Part shown: positions 52,603-60,704 of the stretch, piece by piece
How the letters are laid out: each line of letters begins with the position of its first letter
How positions within the stretch are numbered: the stretch's first letter is position 1
Assembly (NCBI RefSeq): GCF_003610295.1
Contig: NZ_RAPV01000001.1
Span: 4,836,001-4,900,000, forward strand
Reading direction: 5' to 3'
Length of the DNA: 64,000 bases
From: Paraburkholderia sp. BL23I1N1
GTDB lineage: Bacteria > Pseudomonadota > Gammaproteobacteria > Burkholderiales > Burkholderiaceae
Made by a program: the position numbers and the translations under genes
Notes under the pieces: generated by a model
Database searches by the model: none
Told to the model about the DNA's origin: nothing
The model's input: the letters and a program-made list of their open reading frames with translations, nothing else

Positions 52603-53586
52603 ATGTTTGCGTCGAGCCCGTTTCCTGAACTGCTGAACCACGCGCGGCAGTGGCTGCACGGTTACGCGCTCGCTCTGGTGATGATGACCGTGGGCGCGGT
52701 GCTGGAGCGGCGTCGGCCTGCCGATATATTGCAATCGCGCGCGGGCATGCGTTTTAACGTCGTCTACGGGGCGCTGTATTTAGCACTCGCGGAAGCCATG
52801 CGGCCGCTGATGGCGGTGGTCAGCGTCGCGCTTGTCAATGCGCTCGGCGGCGGCCGGGTCGTGCTGGCCTCGCACGGGTAGGGCGCGTTGGCTTCCATCG
52901 TGATCGTGCTATTAACGTTCGATCTGCTGGAATATGCGTTTCATCGCTTGCAGCATGCATGGCCCGTGCTGTGGAAGCTGCATTCGCTGCACCATAGTGC
53001 CGCCGAATTCAATGTCACAGTGACGTTCCGGCATCACTGGTTTGAAGTACTGATCAAGGGTTGCCTGCTTTATCCGGTGGTGGGCGTATTGTTCAAGGTC
53101 GAGCCGTGGATCGTCGGCGTGACCGCGATCATTTTCACCTTCGGCAATTACTTCGCGCATATGAACCTGCGAATCGACCTCGGCCGCTTCACGATGTGGG
53201 TCAACAATCCGCAATACCACCGCCTGCATCACTCGAACCGCACCGAACATTTCGACCACAACTTCACGCAATTGCTGCGGCTGTGGGACCACCTGTTCGG
53301 CACGTTATGGGTGCCGGCGAAGCACGAATGGCCGGCCACGGGGCTGGAGGACGGCGCACAACCGCACTCGCTGCTCGATGCGCTGAGCTGGCCGCTGCGC
53401 TCGCATTCCAGGCCTGTTCTAAGCCAGCCTCGCACCGCGCACCGCCTTGCCACCCGTCAGGCAGACCACCAACGTAGCCACGACGAGCACGCAGAGCGCC
53501 ACGCGCAAGCCGAGCAGGCCCGCGCCGAGTCCGATCAACGGCGGCCCGACCAGGAAGCCGGCATAGCCCGCCGTGGCCGCCATTGA
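52603..53586 (+). pseudogene. sterol desaturase/fatty acid hydroxylase family gene interrupted by an in-frame TAG
   Basis: Codons 1-92 (MFASSPFPELLNHARQWLHG ...) end at TAG 52879-52881 and the same frame continues immediately with GALASIVIVLLTFDLLEYAFHR. The continuation holds the diiron histidine motifs HRLQH, HSLHH and HRLHH expected of the family, so the stop splits one gene; the codon is one base from TGG. The last 56 codons run antisense through the 3' end of the convergent MFS gene and look non-protein-like, suggesting loss of the original stop near 53415. Integral membrane hydroxylase by family; substrate unknown. Confidence 0.75.
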
Positions 53587-54597
53587 CACACCGACAGCCG
53601 GCGTGACGGTCGAGCGGCCCGCCGCGCTGAAAATGACCGGGACGATATTCGCGAGGCCGACGCCGACCATGGCGAAACCCGCGCATGCGGTGAACACGGT
53701 CGGCAGGCTCAACACCAGCGCAAACCCGGCCACCGCCAGAAGTCCGCCGAGGCCGATCACCTTGCTCGAACCGAAGCGGCGCACGGAGACGTCGCCGACG
53801 AACCGGCAGGCGGCCATCGAGAAGGCAAATGCGGAATAACCGATCGCGGCGACGCTGGCCTCTTCGTTCAAGGCTGAGCGCAAGTACACCGCGCTCCAGT
53901 CGGCCACTGCGCCTTCCACCAGCATGCAAAGGAAGGCGAGCAGCGCCAGTTTCATCACCCGGGCATTGGGCAACGCGAATGCACTGGAGGATGCGGCCGC
54001 CCGGGGGCCGAGATCACGCAACGCGAGCACGGCGGCGGCGAGAATGAGGACGGCGATGAACGCGTCCGGCAGGACGAGGCCGCCGATCACGCCGACGCCG
54101 CCTTTCTGGAGCATGGCGCCCGTGGCCGCGCCGAGCAGGCCACCCGCACTCCACGCCGCATGAAACGACGACATGATCGGCGACTTCCATTGCGTCTCGA
54201 TCGTGCTCGCGTGGCCGTTCATCGAGACGTCGAGCGCGCCGTTCGCCGCGCCGAGCGCGAAGAGCACGATGCACAGCGTCACCAGATTCGGTGCGAAGGC
54301 GGGGAGCGGCAACGCCACGACAAACGCCGCGCCGAGCAGCGCGGTGGCCCGGCCGCTGCCCAGGCGCGGCGCCAACTGTCCGGCCAGCGGCATCGCGACG
54401 ATGGCCCCGAGCGCGAAGGCGAACAGCGCGATGCCCAACGATGTATCGCTGAGGAGTAGACTTTCCTTGATGCGCGGCACTTCGACCGCCCAGGCGCCGA
54501 TCCCGAATCCGTTGGCGAGAAACACGCCGAGGGTGGCGACACGTTCCCTGGGGAGTTGGGTGTCTGGTTTAGCGAACGGTTCAGCGAGTGTCTTCAT
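53419..54597 (-). CDS. MFS transporter (YbjJ-like)
   Basis: A 392-residue 12-span transporter with the loop AGQLAPRLGSGRATALLGAA and GAANGALDVSMNGHASTIE, typical of YbjJ/fucose-permease-related MFS proteins. It overlaps the DeoR regulator gene as ATGA and so forms a two-gene operon. Substrate unknown; the DeoR partner suggests a sugar or sugar phosphate. Confidence 0.83.
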   Translation of the reverse strand: MKTLAEPFAKPDTQLPRERVATLGVFLANGFGIGAWAVEVPRIKESLLLSDTSLGIALFAFALGAIVAMPLAGQLAPRLGSGRATALLGAAFVVALPLPAFAPNLVTLCIVLFALGAANGALDVSMNGHASTIETQWKSPIMSSFHAAWSAGGLLGAATGAMLQKGGVGVIGGLVLPDAFIAVLILAAAVLALRDLGPRAAASSSAFALPNARVMKLALLAFLCMLVEGAVADWSAVYLRSALNEEASVAAIGYSAFAFSMAACRFVGDVSVRRFGSSKVIGLGGLLAVAGFALVLSLPTVFTACAGFAMVGVGLANIVPVIFSAAGRSTVTPAVGVSMAATAGYAGFLVGPPLIGLGAGLLGLRVALCVLVVATLVVCLTGGKAVRGARLA

Positions 54598-55388
54598 GAG
54601 CGTGCCACCATGACGATGTCGCAGACCGCTTCGAGCTGGGCACGCCGGTTGGCCGTCACATCCGCTTCGACGAACAGATAGTCCACGCCGCGAGCCGGCG
54701 CAACGGAAAACGGCGCTGCGGTCATCAGCTTTTCCGATGTCATGGCAATCGCAACCTGGCTGCTTGCTTTGACCATCGCCCGTTTGAGTTCGGCATCCTC
54801 AGCGTCGAACGCGGCAACCCCTTCGTCCGGATCGAACGCGCACGCGCCCAGAAAGCAAAGGTCGGCCTTGATCTGCTGGATCTGCAGCAAGGCGGTGGCG
54901 CCGGTCGAGCCGCCCACCTTCGTCGCGATGCGCCCGCCGATGAGGATGATGTCGAACCCCGGCCGGTTCAGAAGGCGCGCGCAAGCCTCGGGCGAGTTCG
55001 TTACGACGGATAGGTCCGCGTTGTCCGGGAGCGCCGCCGCGATCGCGACGTTGGTCGATCCGGTGTCCAGCAAAATGATCTGTTTCGGCCGGACGATCGA
55101 CGCCGCGGCGACGGCGAGACGGGCCTTGCGGTCCATGCCTTCGTGCATCCGGACCGCCGCGCTGTTGTCGGAAGGCGAGGTCAGCAGGGCGCCGCCGTAG
55201 ACACGCTTGCAATGACCCTGATCGGCCAGCTCGCGCAAGTGACGGCGGACCGTGTGTTCGGATGTCTGAAACTCGGCCGCGAGTTCGGACGCCAAAACGC
55301 GGCCCTGCGTCCGCAGCCGTTCCAGAATCAGCCGCTCCCGTTCCTCGGGCAGAAGCCCGTCCATAGCGTCCTGTCGCGTTCGTTGCAT
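54594..55388 (-). CDS. DeoR-family transcriptional regulator
   Basis: A 264-residue protein. The N-terminal winged helix includes ERERLILERLRTQGRVLASELAAEF and SEHTVRRHLRELADQGHCKRVYGGALL; the C-terminal sugar-phosphate sensor includes ILLDTGSTNVAIAAALP and LSVVTNSPEACARLL. ATG 55388 was chosen because the family N-terminus starts there. Upstream, ACGAT (55413-55417) and ATCGT (55436-55440) form a spaced inverted repeat that may be its own operator. Confidence 0.87.
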   Translation of the reverse strand: MQRTRQDAMDGLLPEERERLILERLRTQGRVLASELAAEFQTSEHTVRRHLRELADQGHCKRVYGGALLTSPSDNSAAVRMHEGMDRKARLAVAAASIVRPKQIILLDTGSTNVAIAAALPDNADLSVVTNSPEACARLLNRPGFDIILIGGRIATKVGGSTGATALLQIQQIKADLCFLGACAFDPDEGVAAFDAEDAELKRAMVKASSQVAIAMTSEKLMTAAPFSVAPARGVDYLFVEADVTANRRAQLEAVCDIVMVARS

Positions 55389-55498
55389 GATTTCACCCTG
55401 CTCGATTGCAAAACGATCATAACAGAGCAAAATGTATCGTAAACGAGCAGACGGCGCAAGGGCGGCGAGCGGTGCGGCCGTCGGCACAACTCCGGATT

Positions 55499-55948
55499 TC
55501 AGTGCGCCATCGTGCCGGCGCTTTTCACCGCGCAAGCCGCGGTGACTTTCTCGCCGTCGCTGAAGGAGAACGTCATCGGGATCGTCGTGCCGATCTTGAG
55601 CGGCTGTTTCGGGTGCTCCAGCATCACGTGATAGTTGCCTGGTGCAAAGACAAGCGAGCCGTGCGCGGGCACCGCCACCTGATCGACCATCGCCATCGAC
55701 GACGTGCTGCCCTGGCTTTGCGTCTGATGCAGCATGGCCATGCCGAAAGCCTCGGCGCTGACACCGACGAGATTGAGCGGTTGGTCGCCCGCGTTGCTGG
55801 CCTTGAAATAGCCGCCCGAAGGCAGATCGCCCGGCAAGGCGCGGATCCAGCAGTCCGTTACGCTTGCGGTTGCCGCGGCACCCGCGAAGGCCTGAATGGA
55901 TGATCCGCACAGCAACGCGGCGAGTAGAAGTTGGCGTGACGTCTTCAT
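55499..55948 (-). CDS. pcuC: periplasmic copper chaperone, PCuAC family
   Basis: A 149-residue exported protein with a signal peptide ending IQAFAGA. The copper motif H-x10-M-x21-H-x-M is exact: His in MLHQTQSQGSTSSM, Met 11 residues later, and HVM in APGNYHVMLEHP. The family delivers Cu(I) to cytochrome oxidase or works in copper import. AAGGAGCACATC precedes the ATG. It lies 75 bases after the PepSY gene, same strand. Confidence 0.9.
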   Translation of the reverse strand: MKTSRQLLLAALLCGSSIQAFAGAAATASVTDCWIRALPGDLPSGGYFKASNAGDQPLNLVGVSAEAFGMAMLHQTQSQGSTSSMAMVDQVAVPAHGSLVFAPGNYHVMLEHPKQPLKIGTTIPMTFSFSDGEKVTAACAVKSAGTMAH

Positions 55949-56023
55949 GATGTGCTCCTTGATTTTGTTAGCGGGAGTGAAACGGTTAGCGGTGTGCATA
56001 AGCAGGCCACCTAAGCAGGCCAC

Positions 56024-57565
56024 CTAAGCAGGTTGCCGCGTGGCGCGGCCAAAAATCGCGCGATCGGCGAGCCACACCACGAGCAGCGTGGCGCCCATCA
56101 ATGGGAAGACGATGCCGAGCAGAACGAGGCCGGTTTTCCAGCCGCGCATCGGCGGTGCGGCGCGCTCGCGCGAGGGTGCGCCGAGCGAGCGCTGCGGGCG
56201 CCGCTTCCACCACCGCTTCCACCACATCACGCAGCCGGTCACCGCCATCCCCGCAAGCCCAAGTGAAATCGCGGCACAGAGAATCTGATTGGCGACGCCA
56301 AAATAGCGGCCCATATGCAACGACGTGCCGTACGACACGGCCTTCGACACCGCGCCGTAGTCGCCGTAACGAATGTCTTTCAGGACCGCGCCGCTGTATT
56401 GGTCGATGTACAACGTGCGCTCGTCTTTCGGGTCGGCGGGAAAGTACGAGACGGTGTAGACGCCCGTAGCGGAGGCGGGCAGCACGATGTCATAACCGCT
56501 CGGCACACCGAGCGACGCGAGGAGCGCAACTATGCGTCCGAGCGGCAGCGCCTGCGCCGCGTGTGTATCGACGGATTGCGGTACTGGCGTGTTGCCGACG
56601 GCCCATGGTGTGAGCGGCAACGGCAGGTCGTCCATCACCATGCCCGGCATCGAATCCATGTTCGCCGCGTGGGCGCTATGCTCGTCGTGTTCGTGGGTTG
56701 ACGCGTGCGCAGTGTGGGTCTCGTGGGCCGATTGCGTTTCGGCGCTTGCTTCCGCAGTGCCCGCATGTTCGCTGGCGTTCATGCCAGGCGGTGTGGAGCG
56801 CAACGGCAGGCCGCCCCACGATCCCGGCGGCGCGTCAAGATTGGCAGCGCTCGCAAGCGCTTTGAACTGCTTACCCCATGAACCCGTCCACGGCAGACCG
56901 CTCAGTACGAATACGAGCGCGCCGAGCGCAAGCCAGATGCCCATTACGGCGTGCAGGTTCTTCCAGAGCGCGCGGCCTTGCAGCGAGAAACGCGGCACCA
57001 GCGCGGCGCGCGCGGTGGTTTTCTCGCGCGGCCACCAGAGTGCGATGCCGGTGCCGATCATCACCAGTGTCCAGCACGCGGCCAGTTCCATCAGCAACTC
57101 GCCGGGTTTGCCGAGCAGCAGCTTGCGATGAAGCATGCGGTCCACCTGCATGAAGTGGCGTTCGACGCTCAGCGTGCCCAATACTTCGCCACTGTACGGG
57201 TTCAGATAGACACTCTGCTTTTCGCCATTGGCGAGACGAAAGACGAACTCGGTGCTGCGATCCGGTGCGTTTGCAATGGGCGCCGTCACCGCGCGCGCGT
57301 CGGCCGGCATCGCCGCGCGAGCTTTGGCAAGCAATGCATCTTCAGTCAGTCTGGGCGTGGCTTGCGGTTCGACGATCAGGCGATGCGGGTAAAGCAGCGG
57401 CTCGATTTGCGGCTGGAAGCAATACAGCGTGCCGGTGATCGCGAGCACCACCAGAAATGGCATCACAAAGAGGCCCGCGTAAAAGTGCCAGCGCCAGAGC
57501 GTCCGGTAGCCGGCGCTCAGGGCGCTCGTTGCCGAAGTCGTGCGTTGAGCGGTGGTGGTGGACAT
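56024..57565 (-). CDS. PepSY-domain inner-membrane protein with a His/Met-rich insert
   Basis: A 513-residue protein with PepSY-TM architecture: spans near 27-48 (FYAGLFVMPFLVVLAITGTL), about 160-180, 210-230, 435-455 and 485-505, and two PepSY repeats (QSVYLNPYSGEVLGTLSV; RTLYIDQYSGAVLKDIRYG). Between them a His/Met-rich segment near residues 275-315 (HETHTAHASTHEHDEHSAHA, MDSMPGMVMDD) is a likely copper-binding site. Such proteins accompany TonB receptors for metals and may reduce the metal at the membrane. A strong AGGAGG precedes the ATG. Confidence 0.85.
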   Translation of the reverse strand: MSTTTAQRTTSATSALSAGYRTLWRWHFYAGLFVMPFLVVLAITGTLYCFQPQIEPLLYPHRLIVEPQATPRLTEDALLAKARAAMPADARAVTAPIANAPDRSTEFVFRLANGEKQSVYLNPYSGEVLGTLSVERHFMQVDRMLHRKLLLGKPGELLMELAACWTLVMIGTGIALWWPREKTTARAALVPRFSLQGRALWKNLHAVMGIWLALGALVFVLSGLPWTGSWGKQFKALASAANLDAPPGSWGGLPLRSTPPGMNASEHAGTAEASAETQSAHETHTAHASTHEHDEHSAHAANMDSMPGMVMDDLPLPLTPWAVGNTPVPQSVDTHAAQALPLGRIVALLASLGVPSGYDIVLPASATGVYTVSYFPADPKDERTLYIDQYSGAVLKDIRYGDYGAVSKAVSYGTSLHMGRYFGVANQILCAAISLGLAGMAVTGCVMWWKRWWKRRPQRSLGAPSRERAAPPMRGWKTGLVLLGIVFPLMGATLLVVWLADRAIFGRATRQPA

Positions 57566-57661
57566 TCAATCCTCCTGAAGAAAATGGTGGGTTGATCGGT
57601 ATGCGCACCGAGCGCCTGGCGAGCACAACACAAGCGCAATACGCGCATACCGATCGCGCGT

Positions 57662-60039
57662 TCACATGCGCAACTTCGCTTCGACGTAGAACGTGCGGCC
57701 CGGATACGGGTGATAGACGAAATAGCGTGCGTCGAAGAGGTTGTCGACGCCGATCCCGACTTCACTCAGTTTTGTCGGCTTGAACGTGAACTTCGCGTCC
57801 GCCACCGTGTACGAACTGGTGCCGCCGAATACGTTGGGATTCGTGTCGGTGTTGGTGAGCGTGTTGTATTCGCGGCCGGAGTAGCGCGCGGCGAGCGTGA
57901 GCGCCGCGCGTTCGTCGATGTGATACGTGGCGGCGAGATTGGCGCGCCACAGCGGAATCCGATAGAAGTACTTGCCGACGGTCGCCGGGTTCTGCGCATT
58001 CGCGAGGATCTTCGACTGCGTGTACGCCACGCTCGCCAGCAGATCGAGACCGCGGATGAATACATCCTGTCCGGCATAGCTCGTTTCGACGCCACGCGAG
58101 CGCACCTTGCCGATGTTCTGGAAGTTCGTCACGTTCGGAATCACGGTTGTATCGGTCTGGCTGAAGATCGTGTTCTTCACGTCGTCCTGAAACAGCGAGA
58201 AGCGGAACACGCCATTCCAGTGCGCCCATTCGGCGGTCAGCTCTTTCGAGAGATCGTCTTCAGGCTTCAGGTTCGGATTGTTGTTGACGATCGACGACCC
58301 GTTGATTTGCCCCTGGAACATCTCGCCCGCCGTCGGAAACCGATAGGCGCGGCGATGGAAGCGCGCAAGATCAGGTCGTCGGTGACATCGAACGACAAGG
58401 AGGCTTTCGGCGAGAAATGATGCTGATTTGCATCGCTGTACGGAAAGGCCTTGCCGGGCAGCGACTGCGAACCGCCGTAGGCTTGCCAGTCTTCGTACCG
58501 CACGCCGTAGACCAGTTTCCAGCGCGGCAGAAAGTGCCACGCATCCTGCGCGTACAGCGCCTGAGTCTGCGTTTTGCCCTTGAAGGAATTGGCAAACGAA
58601 GTGGCCGCGCCGTCGTGCCAGTTCAGCGTGTTGTAACTCTCGTTGTCGAGGAAGTAGTTGTCGTAGTGATAGCCGAAACTCAGCGCGTGGTTCGTCAACC
58701 CCGCTTGCGGCGTGACGGGTGTGTACGTCGTGCGCAGATCAAGCGTCTTCCACCCGGTGCCGTCGCCGAAGATCACGGTGCCCGGGCCATTGCCCGGCAC
58801 ACCTGAATTCGCGGTGCGCGCCACGCTATTGCTGACGTCGTAGTACGAAGCGATCGCTTCGCCATTCCAGCCGGTGGCGTTGCGTGTTTTCAGCGTGAGG
58901 CCGTACAGCCAGTTCTCGCTGTAGCCGAGACTCGGGGCGAGGGCAGCCGCCGGAATCGTGTATTCGTAGCCGCCGATCGCGACTTTGCCGCTGTATACGG
59001 GGTTGCCGTTTGCGTCACGCAGGAAACTCGACGTCGCGCTGTTATAGGTCTGGTGCCAGTAGCCGAGCGTGAAGGCGCCCTGCAGTGTCGGCGTGAAGTC
59101 GTACTGCATCTTCAGCTTGAACTGGTCCTGCACCGTGTGTTCGATCCCTTCGCCGTTCACGCCGAGCACGGCGGTCGGCGTATTGGTCTGGTTGTTGTAA
59201 AAGTAGGCGCCGGTAACGGGCGTGTCGCCGGCTTTCGCGGGCGTGCTGGACTTGGCTAGCGTGGCGAATTGCAGCGGCTGGCTCGTGTTCTCCAGGTGGT
59301 TCACGTCCAGCAAAAACGAGAACTTCCCGATCCGGTTGCCGAGCGAAGCGCTCGCCTCGCTGCCATTGAAATTCTGATTCACGCCGAACAGGCTGAAATG
59401 CTGCGTAAAGGCCTTAACGTCCGCGTTGGCTTCGAATTTCTTCGGCATGCGGGTGCTGATGAGCACTGTCGCGCCCAGCGAATTGCCCGGATAGAGCGCG
59501 GAAAACGGCCCATAGATCACGTCGACCTGCTGGATCTCGTCGGGAGACACCATCGACCAGCGTGGCGGAAACGAATAACTGTTGCCGAGCAGATTGCTGA
59601 GGAGCAGGCCGTCCGCATAGACGAGACCGCGCGCGCTTTGTGTGTTGCTGGTGCCGCGCACGGCGATGATCGAATTCAGATCGCCGATAAAACGCTTGCG
59701 CACGGCGAGGTTCGGCATGTACTTCAACACGTCTTCGGTGTTGACGACGTTCCAGTTGTCGAACTGTGCGCGCGTCACGGTCTCGACCGAGGCCGGCAGG
59801 TTCGGATCGACGGCGCGCGGGGCGGCGACAGCATTGGCGGTGACGCTGACAGCAGGCAGCGTGGCATCGGCGGGCGCGCTCTGGGCGTGAGCCGGCGAGA
59901 CAATTAAAGCTGGCACCAACGCCGGAACTAAAGCCGGCAAATACGCCTGAAAATATGGCAGCGACCGCCGACCGGATGGAATGCGCCGAGCGCCGCGGCG
60001 GGCGCAAAAGGGCAGCCTTCGCAGAGCGAAGTTGAGCAT
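57662..60039 (-). pseudogene. TonB-dependent receptor (copper type) with a 1-nt frameshift
   Basis: From ATG 60039 (AAGGAAAC upstream) a signal peptide (ending SPAHAQ) and plug (VETVTRAQFDNWNVVNTEDV, VRGTSNTQSARGLVYADGLL) lead into a barrel that is normal to DDLILRASIA. Homologues continue as a GRAYRFPT-like run; here that continuation (AYRFPTAGEMFQGQINGSS) is in the next frame, so about one base is missing near 58350-58354. The remainder ends with FVYHPYPGRTFYVEAKLRM, the terminal strand of a receptor, so the whole gene is otherwise complete at about 792 codons. The cluster with PepSY, PCuAC and DUF2946 genes points to copper. It may be a real lesion or a sequencing error. Confidence 0.82.
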
Positions 60040-60122
60040 GAACGTTTCCTTGATGCATTGAACAGGCGATCGCGCGCCCCCTCAGCGGGTGCGGCAAGAT
60101 GCGCGATCAGGAACAACAGCGA

Positions 60123-60524
60123 TCAGGAAACGGCGGGCGGGTCTCGTGGGCGTCCGGACGGGAACGCGCCGAGCGGCGTGAAGCGGGTGGAGAGGGCGGG
60201 CGGCGCGGTGCCGGCAAGCGCGAACGCGGCCGGCGGTTCGGCGGTCGCGACGCTTGGCATGGCGACGTGATGTTCGAGCAGGTGGCAGTAGCCGCATGCG
60301 CCGAAGGCGTCGTCGTGGCTGAGATGAACCGGCTCGGGGCTGGCTTGCGCGGACTGGTTCGCGAGGCTCGGGTTGCCCGGCTGCAGCGCCGAACAGAGCG
60401 CGGCGAAGGGCTCGTGCGCGCGGTTCGAAACCAGCATCTGACTCACGACCGGCGCGAACACGACGAGCCACATGGCGATCAGGCCAAGCCATGCGGTCAT
60501 GCGGTTGCGGGAGCGTAGAGTCAT
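60123..60524 (-). CDS. DUF2946 family protein
   Basis: A 133-residue protein with an N-terminal signal or anchor (AWLGLIAMWLVVFAPVVSQML) and a CGYCHLLEHH motif near residue 77 that resembles a metal-binding site. DUF2946 genes commonly precede copper-type TonB receptors, as here. Role unknown; probably periplasmic copper handling. Confidence 0.8.
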   Translation of the reverse strand: MTLRSRNRMTAWLGLIAMWLVVFAPVVSQMLVSNRAHEPFAALCSALQPGNPSLANQSAQASPEPVHLSHDDAFGACGYCHLLEHHVAMPSVATAEPPAAFALAGTAPPALSTRFTPLGAFPSGRPRDPPAVS

Positions 60525-60704
60525 GTCGATGAATGTAAAGACGCGGGCGATTCTAGCATTGCCGCGCGCTCTTTTCTCGTGTGATTCCGTCTATAGCGTT
60601 GGATTAGAAGCCCGAAACCCGCTCATTTCCGGGCGTTACCGCGTGCCCGATTCCCGTAAGCTGCGTGGTACATATTCCGCCGCCGACCCTTGTTGACTCG
60701 ACTC

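Noticed and set aside
47687..52881. Amber codons as pyrrolysine or reassigned TAG
   Set aside because: Many intact genes in the window end at TAG, no pyl genes are present, and the interrupted families do not use pyrrolysine.
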